Positions 34,509-42,858 of a stretch of DNA of 64,000 nt are shown one piece after another. This stretch comes from Allokutzneria multivorans (GTDB lineage Bacteria > Actinomycetota > Actinomycetes > Mycobacteriales > Pseudonocardiaceae): NCBI RefSeq assembly GCF_039537405.1, contig NZ_BAABAL010000019.1, positions 806,001-870,000 on the forward strand, in the 5' to 3' direction. Below the pieces are notes generated by a model. It searched no databases and was not told the origin of the DNA. It worked only from the letters and a program-made list of their open reading frames with translations. Positions within the stretch are counted from its first letter, which is position 1. Each line of letters starts with the position of its first letter. The translations under genes were made by a program, and so were the position numbers.

Positions 34509-34519
34509 GTCTTGAAGAC
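34509..34519. repeat. Palindromic repeat GTCTTGAAGAC, copy 1
   Basis: Perfect 5-bp arms around one base. Together with the preceding GGGGGTTTGC it matches a copy on the far side of the copA operon at 37914-37936. See the entry at 37792-37935. Confidence 0.75.
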
Positions 34520-34526
34520 TGGTGAA

Positions 34527-36800
34527 CTAGGCGACCGGACTGGGGTTGCGGAGTGCGGTGGTCGGCGTGGTGGAGCGTGCGGCGGGCGTGGTGTTGGTGC
34601 TGCGGAACCCGCGCAGGCGCAGGCTGTTGGTCACCACGAACACCGACGACAGCGCCATGGCACCACCGGCGATCATCGGGTTGAGCAGTCCGGCCGCCGC
34701 CAGCGGGAGCGCGGCGACGTTGTAGGCGAAGGCCCAGAACAGGTTCGTCTTGATGGTGCTCAACGTCTTGCGCGCCAACCTGATCGCGTCAGCCGCAGCT
34801 CGGAGATCGCCGCGCACCAACGTGATGTCGCCTGCCTCGATCGCCGCGTCGGTCCCGGTGCCCATGGCGAGCCCGAGATCGGCTCGCGCGAGCGCGGCGG
34901 CGTCGTTCACGCCGTCGCCGACCATCGCGACGACCTTGCCTTCGGCCTGGAGCCGCGCGACGACGTCGACCTTGTCCTTGGGCAGCACCTCGGCGATCAC
35001 CTCGGTGATGCCGACCTCGGCGGCCACAGAACGCGCCACGGCCTCGTTGTCGCCGGTGAGCAGCACCGGGGTGAGGCCGAGCGCGCGGAGCTGCCGGATC
35101 GCCTCGGCGGAGGTGTCCTTGACGGTGTCGGCGACCACGAGCACGGCCCTGGCCTCGCCGTCCCAGCCGACCGCGATGGCGGTGCGACCGGCCGACTCGG
35201 CGGCGGACTTGGCTTCGGCGAGCGGAGCGGGCAGGTGCTGGCTCCACTCCTCCAGGAGCGCGGTGCGCCCGGCGATCACCGCGCGGCCGTCCACGATCCC
35301 TTGCACACCAAGGCCTTCGACGTTGGTGAAGCCCTCGACCTCCGGCAGTTCGCCGACGCGCTCACGGGCTCCCCTGGTGATCGCCTGGGCGATCGGGTGC
35401 TCCGAGGCGTTCTCCAGCGCTCCGGCCATGCGCAGCGCCTCGGCCTCGTCGACCCCGGCGGTGTGCACCTCGACCAGGGCCATCCGCCCGGTGGTGACGG
35501 TGCCGGTCTTGTCCAGCACCACGGTGTCCACCGCGCGGGTCGACTCCAACACCTCCGGGCCCTTGATCAGGATGCCGAGCTGCGCTCCCCTGCCGGTGCC
35601 CACGAGCAGCGCGGTTGGCGTCGCGAGGCCGAGCGCGCACGGGCAAGCGATGATCAGCACCGCGACGGCGGCGGTGAACGCGGCGCCAGCCTCGGCCCCG
35701 CCGCCGAGCCAGAAGGCAAGTGTGCCAACGGAAAGCGCGATCACGATCGGCACGAAGACCGCCGAGATCCGGTCGGCGAGGCGCTGAGCCTGAGCCTTGC
35801 CGTTCTGCGCGTCCTCGACGAGCTTGGCCATCTGCGAGAGCTGGGTGTCCGAGCCGATCCTGGTGGCGCGCACCACGATGCGACCGCCAGCGTTCACCGT
35901 CGCGCCGACCACCGCGTCGCCGGGGCCGACCTCGACCGGGACGGACTCGCCGGTGAGCATGCTCGCGTCGACCGCCGAGGAGCCCTCCTCGACAACGCCG
36001 TCCGTGGCGATCTTCTCGCCGGGGCGGACGACGAACCGGTCGCCGACCGCGAGCTGCGCCGTGGGGATGCGGATCTCCTTGCCGTCACGCAGAACCGCGA
36101 CGTCCTTGGCGCCCAGCTCAAGGAGCGCGCGGAGTGCCGCGCCTGCCCGCCGCTTGGACCGCGCCTCGAAGTAGCGACCGGCGAGGATGAACGTCGTCAC
36201 GCCCGCAGCGACTTCGAGATAGATGTTGCCCGCGCCGTCGCTCGGAGCGATCGTCAGCTCGAAGGGGTGCGTCATGCCGGGGGTGCCCGCCGTGCCGAAC
36301 AGCAAGGCGTACAACGACCACAGGAACGCGGACAGGGTTCCCATGGAGATCAGGGTGTCCATGGTCGCGGCGCCGTGGCGCAGGTTCGTCCACGCCGCGC
36401 GGTGGAACGGCCAGGCCGCCCACACCAGCACGGGAGCCGCGAGCGTCAGCGAGATCCACTGCCAGTAGGTGAACTGCAACGCGGGCACCATGGCCATCGC
36501 GACCACCGGGACGGACAGCACGATCGAACCGGTCAGCCGCTGCCGCAACGTCCTCAGCGGATCGTCTTCTTCTTGCACGGCAACGGTTTCCGGCAAGGAC
36601 GCGGAGTACCCGGCGGCTTCGACCTGCTCGATGAGCGCGGCGGTCCCGGTGCCCTCCGGGAAGACGACCTTGGCCTTCTCGGTGGCGTAGTTGACGGTCG
36701 CGGTGACGCCGTCCAGCTTGTTGAGCTTGCGCTCGATCCGGTTGGCGCACGAGGCGCAGGTCATCCCGGAGATGGCGAGCTCGACCTCGTTAGTGGCCAT
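34527..36800 (-). CDS. copA: Copper-translocating P1B-type ATPase CopA
   Basis: 757 residues. An N-terminal heavy-metal-associated domain holds GMTCASC (Cys15, Cys18). Eight membrane segments follow with the actuator motif TGES, the membrane CPC in CPCALGLATP (near 387), phosphorylation site DKTGT (near 427), SEHP in the nucleotide domain and GDGVNDAAAL (near 625). CPC with MxCxxC marks a Cu(I) exporter. Its ATG at 36800 overlaps the upstream metal-binding protein gene by 11 bases. A 15-bp inverted repeat terminates it. Control by the CsoR encoded upstream is likely. Confidence 0.95.
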   Translation of the reverse strand: MATNEVELAISGMTCASCANRIERKLNKLDGVTATVNYATEKAKVVFPEGTGTAALIEQVEAAGYSASLPETVAVQEEDDPLRTLRQRLTGSIVLSVPVVAMAMVPALQFTYWQWISLTLAAPVLVWAAWPFHRAAWTNLRHGAATMDTLISMGTLSAFLWSLYALLFGTAGTPGMTHPFELTIAPSDGAGNIYLEVAAGVTTFILAGRYFEARSKRRAGAALRALLELGAKDVAVLRDGKEIRIPTAQLAVGDRFVVRPGEKIATDGVVEEGSSAVDASMLTGESVPVEVGPGDAVVGATVNAGGRIVVRATRIGSDTQLSQMAKLVEDAQNGKAQAQRLADRISAVFVPIVIALSVGTLAFWLGGGAEAGAAFTAAVAVLIIACPCALGLATPTALLVGTGRGAQLGILIKGPEVLESTRAVDTVVLDKTGTVTTGRMALVEVHTAGVDEAEALRMAGALENASEHPIAQAITRGARERVGELPEVEGFTNVEGLGVQGIVDGRAVIAGRTALLEEWSQHLPAPLAEAKSAAESAGRTAIAVGWDGEARAVLVVADTVKDTSAEAIRQLRALGLTPVLLTGDNEAVARSVAAEVGITEVIAEVLPKDKVDVVARLQAEGKVVAMVGDGVNDAAALARADLGLAMGTGTDAAIEAGDITLVRGDLRAAADAIRLARKTLSTIKTNLFWAFAYNVAALPLAAAGLLNPMIAGGAMALSSVFVVTNSLRLRGFRSTNTTPAARSTTPTTALRNPSPVA

Positions 36801-37746
36801 GGGGTTCCGCCTCCTCGTGCGACTGCGACGCACCGGTGTTCACGGTGAACTCGGCGGTGCGGACCTGCCCGGCGTGCTGGAAGTCCAGGAACAGCCGGTA
36901 GGAACCGGCGGTCGGGACCTCGGCGAAGAACGTGATCTTCGGCCCTGGCGCGGTCTTGCCGTCGCCGGGCGCGCCGTCGGGGTGGACGTGCAGGTACGCG
37001 AGGTCTCCCGCGCGCAGCGCGACGAGATGTCCGTACGCGCCAAGGTAAGGCTGGAGATCGGAGACCTCACGGCCGTCCTTCGTGACGGTCAGCGTCACCT
37101 TGGAGGAGCGTCCGGGAACGAGGCCGCCGTCCAGCCGCACCTCGTATCCGTCCACTGTGGACTTGCGGGCGGGCTTGTAGGTCTCTGGCTGGTAGTCCCC
37201 GGCCGCCGACACGTCGGTGCCGAGCGTCAGCCCCTTCGCCCCGGTCGGCGCGAAGTCGGCGAAGACGCGGTAGCTGCCCGCGCGCGGCAGGGTCAGCGGG
37301 ACGCGCCAGGTGCCGTCCTCGCCCAGCTCCGGGTGGACGTGCTGGAACCCGGCGGTGTCCCTGCGGACCACGATGAGGTGCATCCGCTTCTCGTGCTCGA
37401 CGTCGAAGCGGGTGACCGCCGCGCCGTCCGGGCCGAGGATGCGGAAGGAGAAGGTCTGGGTGGTCCCGGTGCGCAGCGTCGTGGAGGTGGGCGCGAGGGT
37501 GTATCCGCCCCTGGACGACGCCAACCCGCCGGGCTGGTCGGTTTGCGCGGCCTCCGCGACAGTGCCGCTGTGACCGTCCCCGTGCCCGGCGTTCCCGCCG
37601 CCGGGCGCTCCGCCTGGGCCGGGCGCGTCGGAATGCGCTCCGGCCGGGGCGGCGAAGGGACCGACAGCGGTTCCGGCGGCCCAGGCGCCTGCGGCGACCA
37701 GGGCGAGCGCCGCACCGTAGGCGGAGAGCTTCGCTGCTGTGTTCAT
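36790..37746 (-). CDS. Secreted His-rich metal-binding protein of the copper operon
   Basis: 318 residues with an N-terminal signal/anchor (LSAYGAALALVAAGAWAAGT). A Gly/His-rich linker (GNAGHGDGHSG) and a C-terminal SHEEAEPHGH suit metal binding. The body has two beta-sandwich domains with FDVEHEKRMHLIVVRRD, FQHVHPEL and LAYLHVHPDG, a pattern of paired His found in proteins encoded next to copper ATPases in actinobacteria. It is probably an extracytoplasmic copper-binding or delivery protein. The coding end overlaps copA. Confidence 0.8.
   Translation of the reverse strand: MNTAAKLSAYGAALALVAAGAWAAGTAVGPFAAPAGAHSDAPGPGGAPGGGNAGHGDGHSGTVAEAAQTDQPGGLASSRGGYTLAPTSTTLRTGTTQTFSFRILGPDGAAVTRFDVEHEKRMHLIVVRRDTAGFQHVHPELGEDGTWRVPLTLPRAGSYRVFADFAPTGAKGLTLGTDVSAAGDYQPETYKPARKSTVDGYEVRLDGGLVPGRSSKVTLTVTKDGREVSDLQPYLGAYGHLVALRAGDLAYLHVHPDGAPGDGKTAPGPKITFFAEVPTAGSYRLFLDFQHAGQVRTAEFTVNTGASQSHEEAEPHGH
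37150..37162. repeat. Copy of the 13-bp palindrome GTCCACTGTGGAC
   Basis: Perfect copy inside the coding sequence of the secreted metal-binding protein. Confidence 0.8.
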
Positions 37747-37791
37747 GTCGAGTCCTCTGTGCTCGAACGTGCTGATTCTGCTGGTTCGCCG

Positions 37792-37935
37792 GTCTTCAAG
37801 TACCCCGAACCCCGTGCGGGTTCACTGGTCTTGAAGACGCCCCTACCCGGCTGGGTCCGACCGGGGAGTACCCGGTGGCGTCGGGTTTGGGGCGGTTAAC
37901 GATGATCAACAAGGGGGTTTGGTGGTCTTGAAGAC
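37792..37935. repeat. Cluster of GTCTTGAAGAC palindromes upstream of the copper genes
   Basis: The gap between copZ and the metal-binding protein gene holds perfect copies at 37828-37838 and 37925-37935 and a one-mismatch copy at 37792-37802 (GTCTTCAAGTA). The 37925 copy is preceded by AAGGGGGTTTGGTG, resembling the GGGGGTTTGCC before the copy at 34509 on the other side of copA. All copies are intergenic. They may be regulator sites or part of a small dispersed repeat; no coding capacity is seen in the 249-bp gap. Confidence 0.65.
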
Positions 37936-37995
37936 TGTTTGACCCCGGTGCTGCCGGCGGCGGAGCGCTTGGCTCAGCCGCTTGCAGGACGCGCG

Positions 37996-38205
37996 CTAGG
38001 CCAGGGAGTACCCGGCTTCGTCGACGGCGGCACGCACCGCGTCGGCGCTGACCGGCTCGGCGCTGGTCACGGTGACCGCGCCGGTGGGGAGGTCGACGGC
38101 GACGCCGGTCACGCCGTCGATCGCGCCCACCTCCTCGGTGACCGACGCGACGCAGTGCCCGCAGGTCATGCCGGTGACGGTGTAGGTCGCGGTGGTCTCG
38201 CTCAT
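37996..38205 (-). CDS. copZ: Copper chaperone CopZ
   Basis: 69 residues forming one heavy-metal-associated domain with the Cu(I) site MTCGHC (Cys15, Cys18). It carries cytoplasmic Cu(I) to CopA. It sits 17 bases downstream of csoR on the same strand, with GGAGCCC-type spacing weak but present, and upstream of the metal-binding protein and copA genes, completing a copper-efflux module. Confidence 0.92.
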   Translation of the reverse strand: MSETTATYTVTGMTCGHCVASVTEEVGAIDGVTGVAVDLPTGAVTVTSAEPVSADAVRAAVDEAGYSLA

Positions 38206-38222
38206 GGAGGGCTCCCGTTCGT

Positions 38223-38504
38223 TCAGGACCGGACGAGGCGCGCGATCGCCTCGCTGGCCTCGCGGATCTTGGCGTCAGCACCCTCGCCGCCCTCGGCGAT
38301 GGCGTGGCTGACGCAGTGCTTGAGGTGCTCGTCGAGCAGACCGAGGGAGACCGCCTGCAACGCCTTGGTGGCCGCCGAGATCTGCGTGAGCACGTCGATG
38401 CAGTACTCGTCGTTGTCGACCATGCGCTGCAGGCCGCGGATCTGGCCCTCGACCCGGCGCAGGCGCTTGAGGTAGTCGTCCTTGCCCTCGGTGTATCCCC
38501 GCAT
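38223..38504 (-). CDS. csoR: Copper-sensing repressor CsoR
   Basis: 93 residues of the CsoR/RcnR family. The Cu(I) ligand set Cys35, His60, Cys64 (EYCIDVL and EHLKHC) matches true copper-sensing CsoR. The ATG at 38504 starts the conserved region (YLKRLRRVEGQIRGLQRMV); upstream in-frame sequence overlaps the operator and is unlikely to be translated. A GGGGG-type near palindrome at 38516-38530 lies just upstream, so it autoregulates and probably controls the copper genes. Confidence 0.92.
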   Translation of the reverse strand: MRGYTEGKDDYLKRLRRVEGQIRGLQRMVDNDEYCIDVLTQISAATKALQAVSLGLLDEHLKHCVSHAIAEGGEGADAKIREASEAIARLVRS

Positions 38505-38515
38505 GCCCCCATTGA

Positions 38516-38530
38516 TACCCCAGGGGGGTA
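38516..38530. promoter_or_regulatory. CsoR-type operator
   Basis: TACCCC-AGG-GGGGTA is the GC-rich near palindrome bounded by TA steps that characterises CsoR operators. It lies 11 bases upstream of the csoR start. A looser related sequence (TACGGGGAGGGGGTAT) follows near 38543. Confidence 0.75.
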
Positions 38531-38576
38531 GGGTGGTCAAGGTACGGGGAGGGGGTATGCCCTCGCTCACACGAGA

Positions 38577-38608
38577 ACGGCCGGGCTCCCGATCGGGAGC
38601 CCGGCCGT
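38577..38608. terminator. Rho-independent-type hairpin
   Basis: A perfect 15-bp stem (ACGGCCGGGCTCCCG and its complement) with a 2-base loop, placed 34 bases after the stop of the reverse-strand secreted protein gene (38643-38963) and before the csoR promoter. Confidence 0.85.
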
Positions 38609-38642
38609 CGTTCGGTTGTCAGCGCAACCGAGCGTCAAGCGC

Positions 38643-38963
38643 TCAGATGGTGAAGGAGATGAATCCCTTCTGCTTGAAGCCCTGGAAACCGATGCCGCTC
38701 ACGGCGCCCCCGCCGCTGCCGCTCACCTTCAGAATGTCCCCGCGCGACGAGCCGCCCTGCCCCCTCGGCCCCTCGATGCCGATGTTGGTGAGCTCGCTGG
38801 AGGTCTTGATGATGATGGCGGTCCAGCTGTTCGCGTCACCCACCAGGCGGAAGCAGAAGTAGGAGTTGCACTCGTCCTGCACCCGCGGCGCGGCGGCGGC
38901 GTTCGCGACGGGCACGAGCGCCAGAGCAAGTGCGACAACCGCACTCTTGGCAAGAATGGACAC
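38643..38963 (-). CDS. Small secreted hypothetical protein, 106 residues
   Basis: A Sec signal peptide (AKSAVVALALALVPVANA) precedes an 80-residue mature part with two Cys close together (DECNSYFCFRLVGD) and Gly/Ser-rich loops (GQGGSSRGDILKVSGSGGGA). No family recognised. A strong hairpin follows the gene. Confidence 0.7.
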   Translation of the reverse strand: MSILAKSAVVALALALVPVANAAAAPRVQDECNSYFCFRLVGDANSWTAIIIKTSSELTNIGIEGPRGQGGSSRGDILKVSGSGGGAVSGIGFQGFKQKGFISFTI

Positions 38964-39080
38964 ATTTCCCCCAGTTGAAAAACTATGAGACAGGACGACG
39001 TGAAAGCTAGTGAAATGGCGACGGCTTCATATTCCGCTTCACCTCTGCCTGAAACACGGAATCCGCTCTAACATCGACTG

Positions 39081-40247
39081 ATGCTCTCCCAGGTGCAGGC
39101 GTGGCTGGAACCGAAGGCCGACGAGATGGCCGAACTGCTGGTGGCGCTGATCGCGATCGACTCCGAGAACCCGCCGGGCCGCGAGCTGGGCCGGTGCGCG
39201 CGGGCCGTCCGCGACGCCATGACCGCGCTCGACATGGACCCGGAGATCGTCGAGCTCGCTCCGGCGCGGGCGCTGGAGGAGCCGAGCATCGTGCGCGGCG
39301 CGGTCGGCAGCGGCCGGAAGACGCTCTACTTCCACGGGCACTTCGACGTCGTCCCGGCGCAGGACCGCGCGCAGTTCGCGGCTCAGCGGCGCGACGGCAG
39401 GATCGTCGGCCGGGGCAGCGCGGACATGAAGGGCGGCGTGGTCAGCATGCTCTACGGCGCGGCCGCCGCGCGGGAGCTGGGGCTGCTCGGCGACGGGCGG
39501 ATCGTGCTGAACCTGGTCTGCGACGAGGAGACGGGCAGCGTCACGGGCGCGGGCCACCTCCGTGACGCGGGCCTGATCGACCCGCGCGCGCTGGCGATGG
39601 TGACGGCCGAGCCGAGCGGCGGGACGATCTGGAACTCCGCGCGGAGCGCACTCTCGCTTCGCGTGGACGTGCGCGGGGTGGAGGCGCACGTGGGGCACGC
39701 GGATCGGGGCGTGAACGCCTTCCAGCACATGCTGCACATCGCGCGACCGGTCGAGGAGCACGCGCGGGAGATGACCGCGAAGGGCTCGATGATCGTGGTG
39801 GGCGGGCTCTTCGGCGGCGGGTCGAACTTCAACGTGGTGCCGGGATCGGCCTTCTTCACCGTGGACGGGCGCTACCAGCCGGACGTGGACCTGGACCGCG
39901 AACGCGACTACTTGACGGGCGTCGTCAAGGAGGCTGCGGCGGAGATCGGCGCGGACGTCTCGGTGGAGGTCACGCAGCAACAGCCTCCCGCGAGCACGGA
40001 TTCCACGCACTCGGCGGCAACAAAGCTCGCGGAGGTCGTGCGCGAGGTCGAAGGTGACGCGCGCTTCGAAATGTGCGCGGGAATTCTGGAAACGCGGTGG
40101 TACAGCCAGCTGGGCATTCCCGCGTTCGGTTACGGAGCCGGACTGCTCGATGTCGCGCACGGTCCGAACGAATACATCGACGAAGCCGCGATGCGCCGGT
40201 GCGCGGCCGTGTACGCCCTCTACGCCGCGCGGATGTTCAGCTCCTGA
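39081..40247 (+). CDS. M20-family zinc peptidase/deacylase (ArgE/DapE-like)
   Basis: 388 residues. Metal-binding and catalytic motifs of M20: YFHGHFDVVP, GRGSADMKGG (bridging Asp), CDEETGS (Glu base), TAEPSG, and C-terminal VAHGPNEYID with the last ligand His. A dimerisation domain lies between about 175 and 290. Substrates of the family are N-acyl amino acids or small peptides; the exact one cannot be read from sequence. The gene overlaps the convergent nucleotidyltransferase gene by 11 bases. Confidence 0.88.
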   Translation: MLSQVQAWLEPKADEMAELLVALIAIDSENPPGRELGRCARAVRDAMTALDMDPEIVELAPARALEEPSIVRGAVGSGRKTLYFHGHFDVVPAQDRAQFAAQRRDGRIVGRGSADMKGGVVSMLYGAAAARELGLLGDGRIVLNLVCDEETGSVTGAGHLRDAGLIDPRALAMVTAEPSGGTIWNSARSALSLRVDVRGVEAHVGHADRGVNAFQHMLHIARPVEEHAREMTAKGSMIVVGGLFGGGSNFNVVPGSAFFTVDGRYQPDVDLDRERDYLTGVVKEAAAEIGADVSVEVTQQQPPASTDSTHSAATKLAEVVREVEGDARFEMCAGILETRWYSQLGIPAFGYGAGLLDVAHGPNEYIDEAAMRRCAAVYALYAARMFSS

Positions 40248-40977
40248 GCCGGTCGAGCACCGCTTCGGCGTGCGGGCGGACCCGGGCTCTCAGCTCGTCG
40301 CTCCAGTGCTCCTCGGAGTAGTGGCGGTGCAGGTAGAGCTCCTTGGCGTGGCGCAGAACGGGGCGGTGCTCGGGCGGGAGCTGGGCGAGCGCCCAGTCCG
40401 CCGCGGCGTCCTTCGACCTGATCTCGCCGGTGGCGACCGTGGTCCACACGCGCGCCAGGGTCAGCACGACGTTGCGGGTGTCGTCGTCGAGCTCGGCGAG
40501 CAGCTCGGGGACGCCCGCCAGGCTCGCGCGGACGACATCGGCTCGCGGAACGCGGTCGAGCACCTGCGCCGGAGGCGGGCCGACGAGGGCGTGATCGCCG
40601 TCCAGCGCGACCGCAAGAAGGACCGCGAGATCGGGCATCGGGACCGCGCGGGGCGGCGGCGCACCGGCCTCGAACTCGGCGCGAAGCCACTCGCCGTACA
40701 AGAAGTCGCAGGCGGGCGGGTACCGCCACGGCCGAATCCCGGACTGGACGACGACGGTCAGTTCGACGGGACGCGCGCCACGAGCGCTGAGCAGGCCGTC
40801 GAGCAGCGCCCGCCGCTCGCGGTCGTCCATGCTCCGCCGGGTCACCACGAGAACGTCCACGTCGCTGGCCGGTTTGACGCCGCCGAGCACGCCGGAGCCG
40901 TGCAGGTAGGCGCCGATCACCTCCTCGCCGAGGACCGCGCAGGCCAGCCGCGCGATCTCACGAGCCTGGTCGATCAC
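40237..40977 (-). CDS. Aminoglycoside nucleotidyltransferase-like protein (AadA-type)
   Basis: 246 residues. The nucleotidyltransferase core has LHGSGVLGGVKPASDVDVLVV (GS...DxD, binding Mg-ATP) near residue 25-45, followed by a C-terminal DUF4111 helical domain with LTLARVWTTVATGEIRSKDAA, WALAQLP and AKELYL. This is the architecture of ANT(3'')/ANT(9) streptomycin/spectinomycin adenylyltransferases and housekeeping relatives. The GTG start overlaps the stop of the upstream GNAT gene as GTGA. Whether it confers resistance is unknown. Confidence 0.82.
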   Translation of the reverse strand: MIDQAREIARLACAVLGEEVIGAYLHGSGVLGGVKPASDVDVLVVTRRSMDDRERRALLDGLLSARGARPVELTVVVQSGIRPWRYPPACDFLYGEWLRAEFEAGAPPPRAVPMPDLAVLLAVALDGDHALVGPPPAQVLDRVPRADVVRASLAGVPELLAELDDDTRNVVLTLARVWTTVATGEIRSKDAAADWALAQLPPEHRPVLRHAKELYLHRHYSEEHWSDELRARVRPHAEAVLDRLRS

Positions 40978-41528
40978 GGCTTCGCAGCTCGCCACTCCGG
41001 CGCGAGCACCGACCAGACCTCGACGTCCTTGCGCACGCCCCGGTGCGGGTAGCTCTCGCGCAGCACGCCGTCCTTGACCATGCCGAGCCGCCGCGCCACC
41101 GCGATGCTGGAGGTGTTCTCGCTGGCCACGCACCACTCGACGCGGTGGACGCCGCGCTCGTGGACGACCCAGTCGATCAGCAGGCGCGCGGCCCTGGTCA
41201 CGAGTCCCTTGCCCACGGCGGAGGGCTCCAGCCAGCAACCGACCTCGGCCACACCCCTCGGCACGTCCATCGTCCGCACCAGCACGCCGCCGACGAGCGT
41301 GCCGTCCAGCCAGATGCCGTCGATGCGGCCGGTGTCGGCGGCCACGCGCTCGGCGTAGGCCTGCAGGAGCGCGCGGCTCGACGCCAGATCGGTCACCGCG
41401 TCGGCGAACCCGATGTGCTCGCCGATGAACTCCCTGCCGCGATCGACGTTGGCGAGCAGCTCCCCGGCCCGCCACGGCTCCAGCGGGCGCAGAACCGCTC
41501 CGTCAGCACCGAGGGATGTTGCGTACAT
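40974..41528 (-). CDS. GNAT acetyltransferase, RimJ/RimL type
   Basis: 184 residues with the GNAT fold: LRPLEPWRAGELLANVDRG at the N-terminus, GIWLDGTLVGGVLVRTMD, GCWLEPSAVGKGLVTRAARL with the acetyl-CoA-binding VGKGLVT loop, and VEWCVASENTSSIAVARRLG. ATG at 41528 has GGAGGACG upstream. The gene is translationally coupled (GTGA) to the AadA-like gene, so the two may act on related substrates, for example antibiotic or ribosomal protein modification; inference only. Confidence 0.85.
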   Translation of the reverse strand: MYATSLGADGAVLRPLEPWRAGELLANVDRGREFIGEHIGFADAVTDLASSRALLQAYAERVAADTGRIDGIWLDGTLVGGVLVRTMDVPRGVAEVGCWLEPSAVGKGLVTRAARLLIDWVVHERGVHRVEWCVASENTSSIAVARRLGMVKDGVLRESYPHRGVRKDVEVWSVLAPEWRAAKP

Positions 41529-41685
41529 GCACGTCCTCCGCATTCGAAAGCCATTGCGCCACAAGGATTCTGACACGTGATTCGGCTCAGTCCGAAACGA
41601 TTTCCCCGCCGTGCAACCCGATCTTGGCGGAGGGCGTCAAGGTCGGCGCACCACCTCGGAACAACCGTCTCGAAAGGACACCTGG

Positions 41686-42192
41686 ATGCGCATCACCCCC
41701 ACCCGCGCGGGCGCCGCCGTGCTGGCCGCTTCGGCGATCGCACTGGCCGCCACCGGACCGGCCACGGCTTCCGCGGCGACCGTGCTCGGCCCGAACGGCT
41801 TCGGCCCGATCACGGTCGGCATGAGCCTGGCCGACGCGCTCGCGACGGGCAAGGTCGGCGAGCCGGTCGGCGGCAACGACCTGTGCCGCGGCTACAAGTG
41901 GGCGTACTCCCCCGGCCCGGTGCTGACGATCTCCAAGGCGCACGGCGTGTACTCGATCCCCGGCACCGCGCCCGGCGCGCGCACCCCGGAGGGCGTCGGC
42001 CTCGGCTCGACCGCCGCCGAGGTGAAGAAGGCCTACCCGAAGGCCGTGGACGGCTGGCAGAACGGCGTCGCGATCATCACGACCACGACGCCGCAGAACC
42101 CGGCCAACCGCTACCTGTTCGGCACCAAGGAGGGCAAGGTCGTCGGCTTCGCGCTCCAGGCGGTCAACGCACGCGACTGCGCGGCGGGCTGA
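41686..42192 (+). CDS. Secreted hypothetical protein, 168 residues
   Basis: Signal peptide (GAAVLAASAIALAATGPATA, cleavage near ASA-AT) followed by a compact domain with FGPITVGMSLADALATGKVG, GVGLGSTAAEVKKAYPKAVDG and a final Cys pair (LCRGY near 70 and RDCAAG at the end). The motif (G)xLxLGMSxxEA-like occurs in actinobacterial secreted proteins of unknown function. AAAGGA lies eight bases before the ATG. A hairpin follows the stop. Confidence 0.75.
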   Translation: MRITPTRAGAAVLAASAIALAATGPATASAATVLGPNGFGPITVGMSLADALATGKVGEPVGGNDLCRGYKWAYSPGPVLTISKAHGVYSIPGTAPGARTPEGVGLGSTAAEVKKAYPKAVDGWQNGVAIITTTTPQNPANRYLFGTKEGKVVGFALQAVNARDCAAG

Positions 42193-42209
42193 CAGCTCCT
42201 CCGGCGAGG

Positions 42210-42233
42210 CGGGTGCCGTGTGCGCGGCACCCG
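42210..42233. terminator. Hairpin after secreted protein gene
   Basis: CGGGTGCCG and CGGCACCCG (9-bp arms) enclose a 6-base loop, 18 bases past the stop at 42192 and followed by TCTT. It separates the gene from the PAP2-like gene 20 bases on. Confidence 0.65.
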
Positions 42234-42252
42234 TCTTGGAAGATCTGCGGTC

Positions 42253-42858
42253 ATGACGACTGATTCGCCGACGGCCGCCAAGAGGCTCGCGAAGGCCGTG
42301 ACCGAGGTGCTGAGCCCCTACGTGGTGCTGGCGGTCCTGGCGTTCACGGCGGGAGCCCTTCCCGGGCCGCAGCGCGCGGAGGCGCTGTGGTGGGCCGCCG
42401 CGCTGACGCTCGGCAGCTGCGTCATCCCCTACATCGCGATCGTGCGCGGCGCCCGGCGCGGCCGGTGGGACGGCCACCACGTCAACGACCGCGCGGGGCG
42501 CCTGATCCCGCTGGTGATCATCACCGTGTCGATCATCGTGGTGACCGTCGCCATGGGCCTCACGGGAGCGCCCGCGCACATGTTCGCGCTCGGGCTCGGC
42601 GAGGTCGTGCTGATCGTCGTCCTCGGCGTGATCACCGTGCTGGGCAAGTGGAAGGTCAGCGTGCACGCGGCCGTCGGCGCCGCCACCGCGGTGATCGTCG
42701 TGGTGCTCTACGGCGCCGTGTGGCACGTGCTGTGGCCGCTCGTGGTGCTGTTGGGGTGGTCCCGCGTCGAGCTGGAGGACCACACCCTCGCGCAAGTGCT
42801 CGTCGGCACCGCGCTCGGCATCGCCTTCCCCGCCGTTCTCTACCCGCTGATGCTGTAG
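42253..42858 (+). CDS. PAP2-like integral membrane protein
   Basis: 201 residues with about six membrane helices. The phosphatase-like pattern is degenerate: HHVNDRAGR after helix two, KVSVHAAVGAATA in place of the PSGH motif, and WSRVELEDHTLAQVLVG in place of SRxxxxxHxxxD, where Arg and His are retained. It resembles the C-terminal-type PAP2 lipid phosphate phosphatases of actinobacteria. Substrate unknown. Its 3' end overlaps the convergent flavin-fold gene by 19 bases. Confidence 0.7.
   Translation: MTTDSPTAAKRLAKAVTEVLSPYVVLAVLAFTAGALPGPQRAEALWWAAALTLGSCVIPYIAIVRGARRGRWDGHHVNDRAGRLIPLVIITVSIIVVTVAMGLTGAPAHMFALGLGEVVLIVVLGVITVLGKWKVSVHAAVGAATAVIVVVLYGAVWHVLWPLVVLLGWSRVELEDHTLAQVLVGTALGIAFPAVLYPLML

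Noticed and set aside
34422..36848. Forward 808-codon open frame opposite copA
   Set aside because: Antisense shadow of a high-GC gene; the translated sequence is Arg/Gly/His-rich with no motif, while the reverse frame is an unmistakable CopA.
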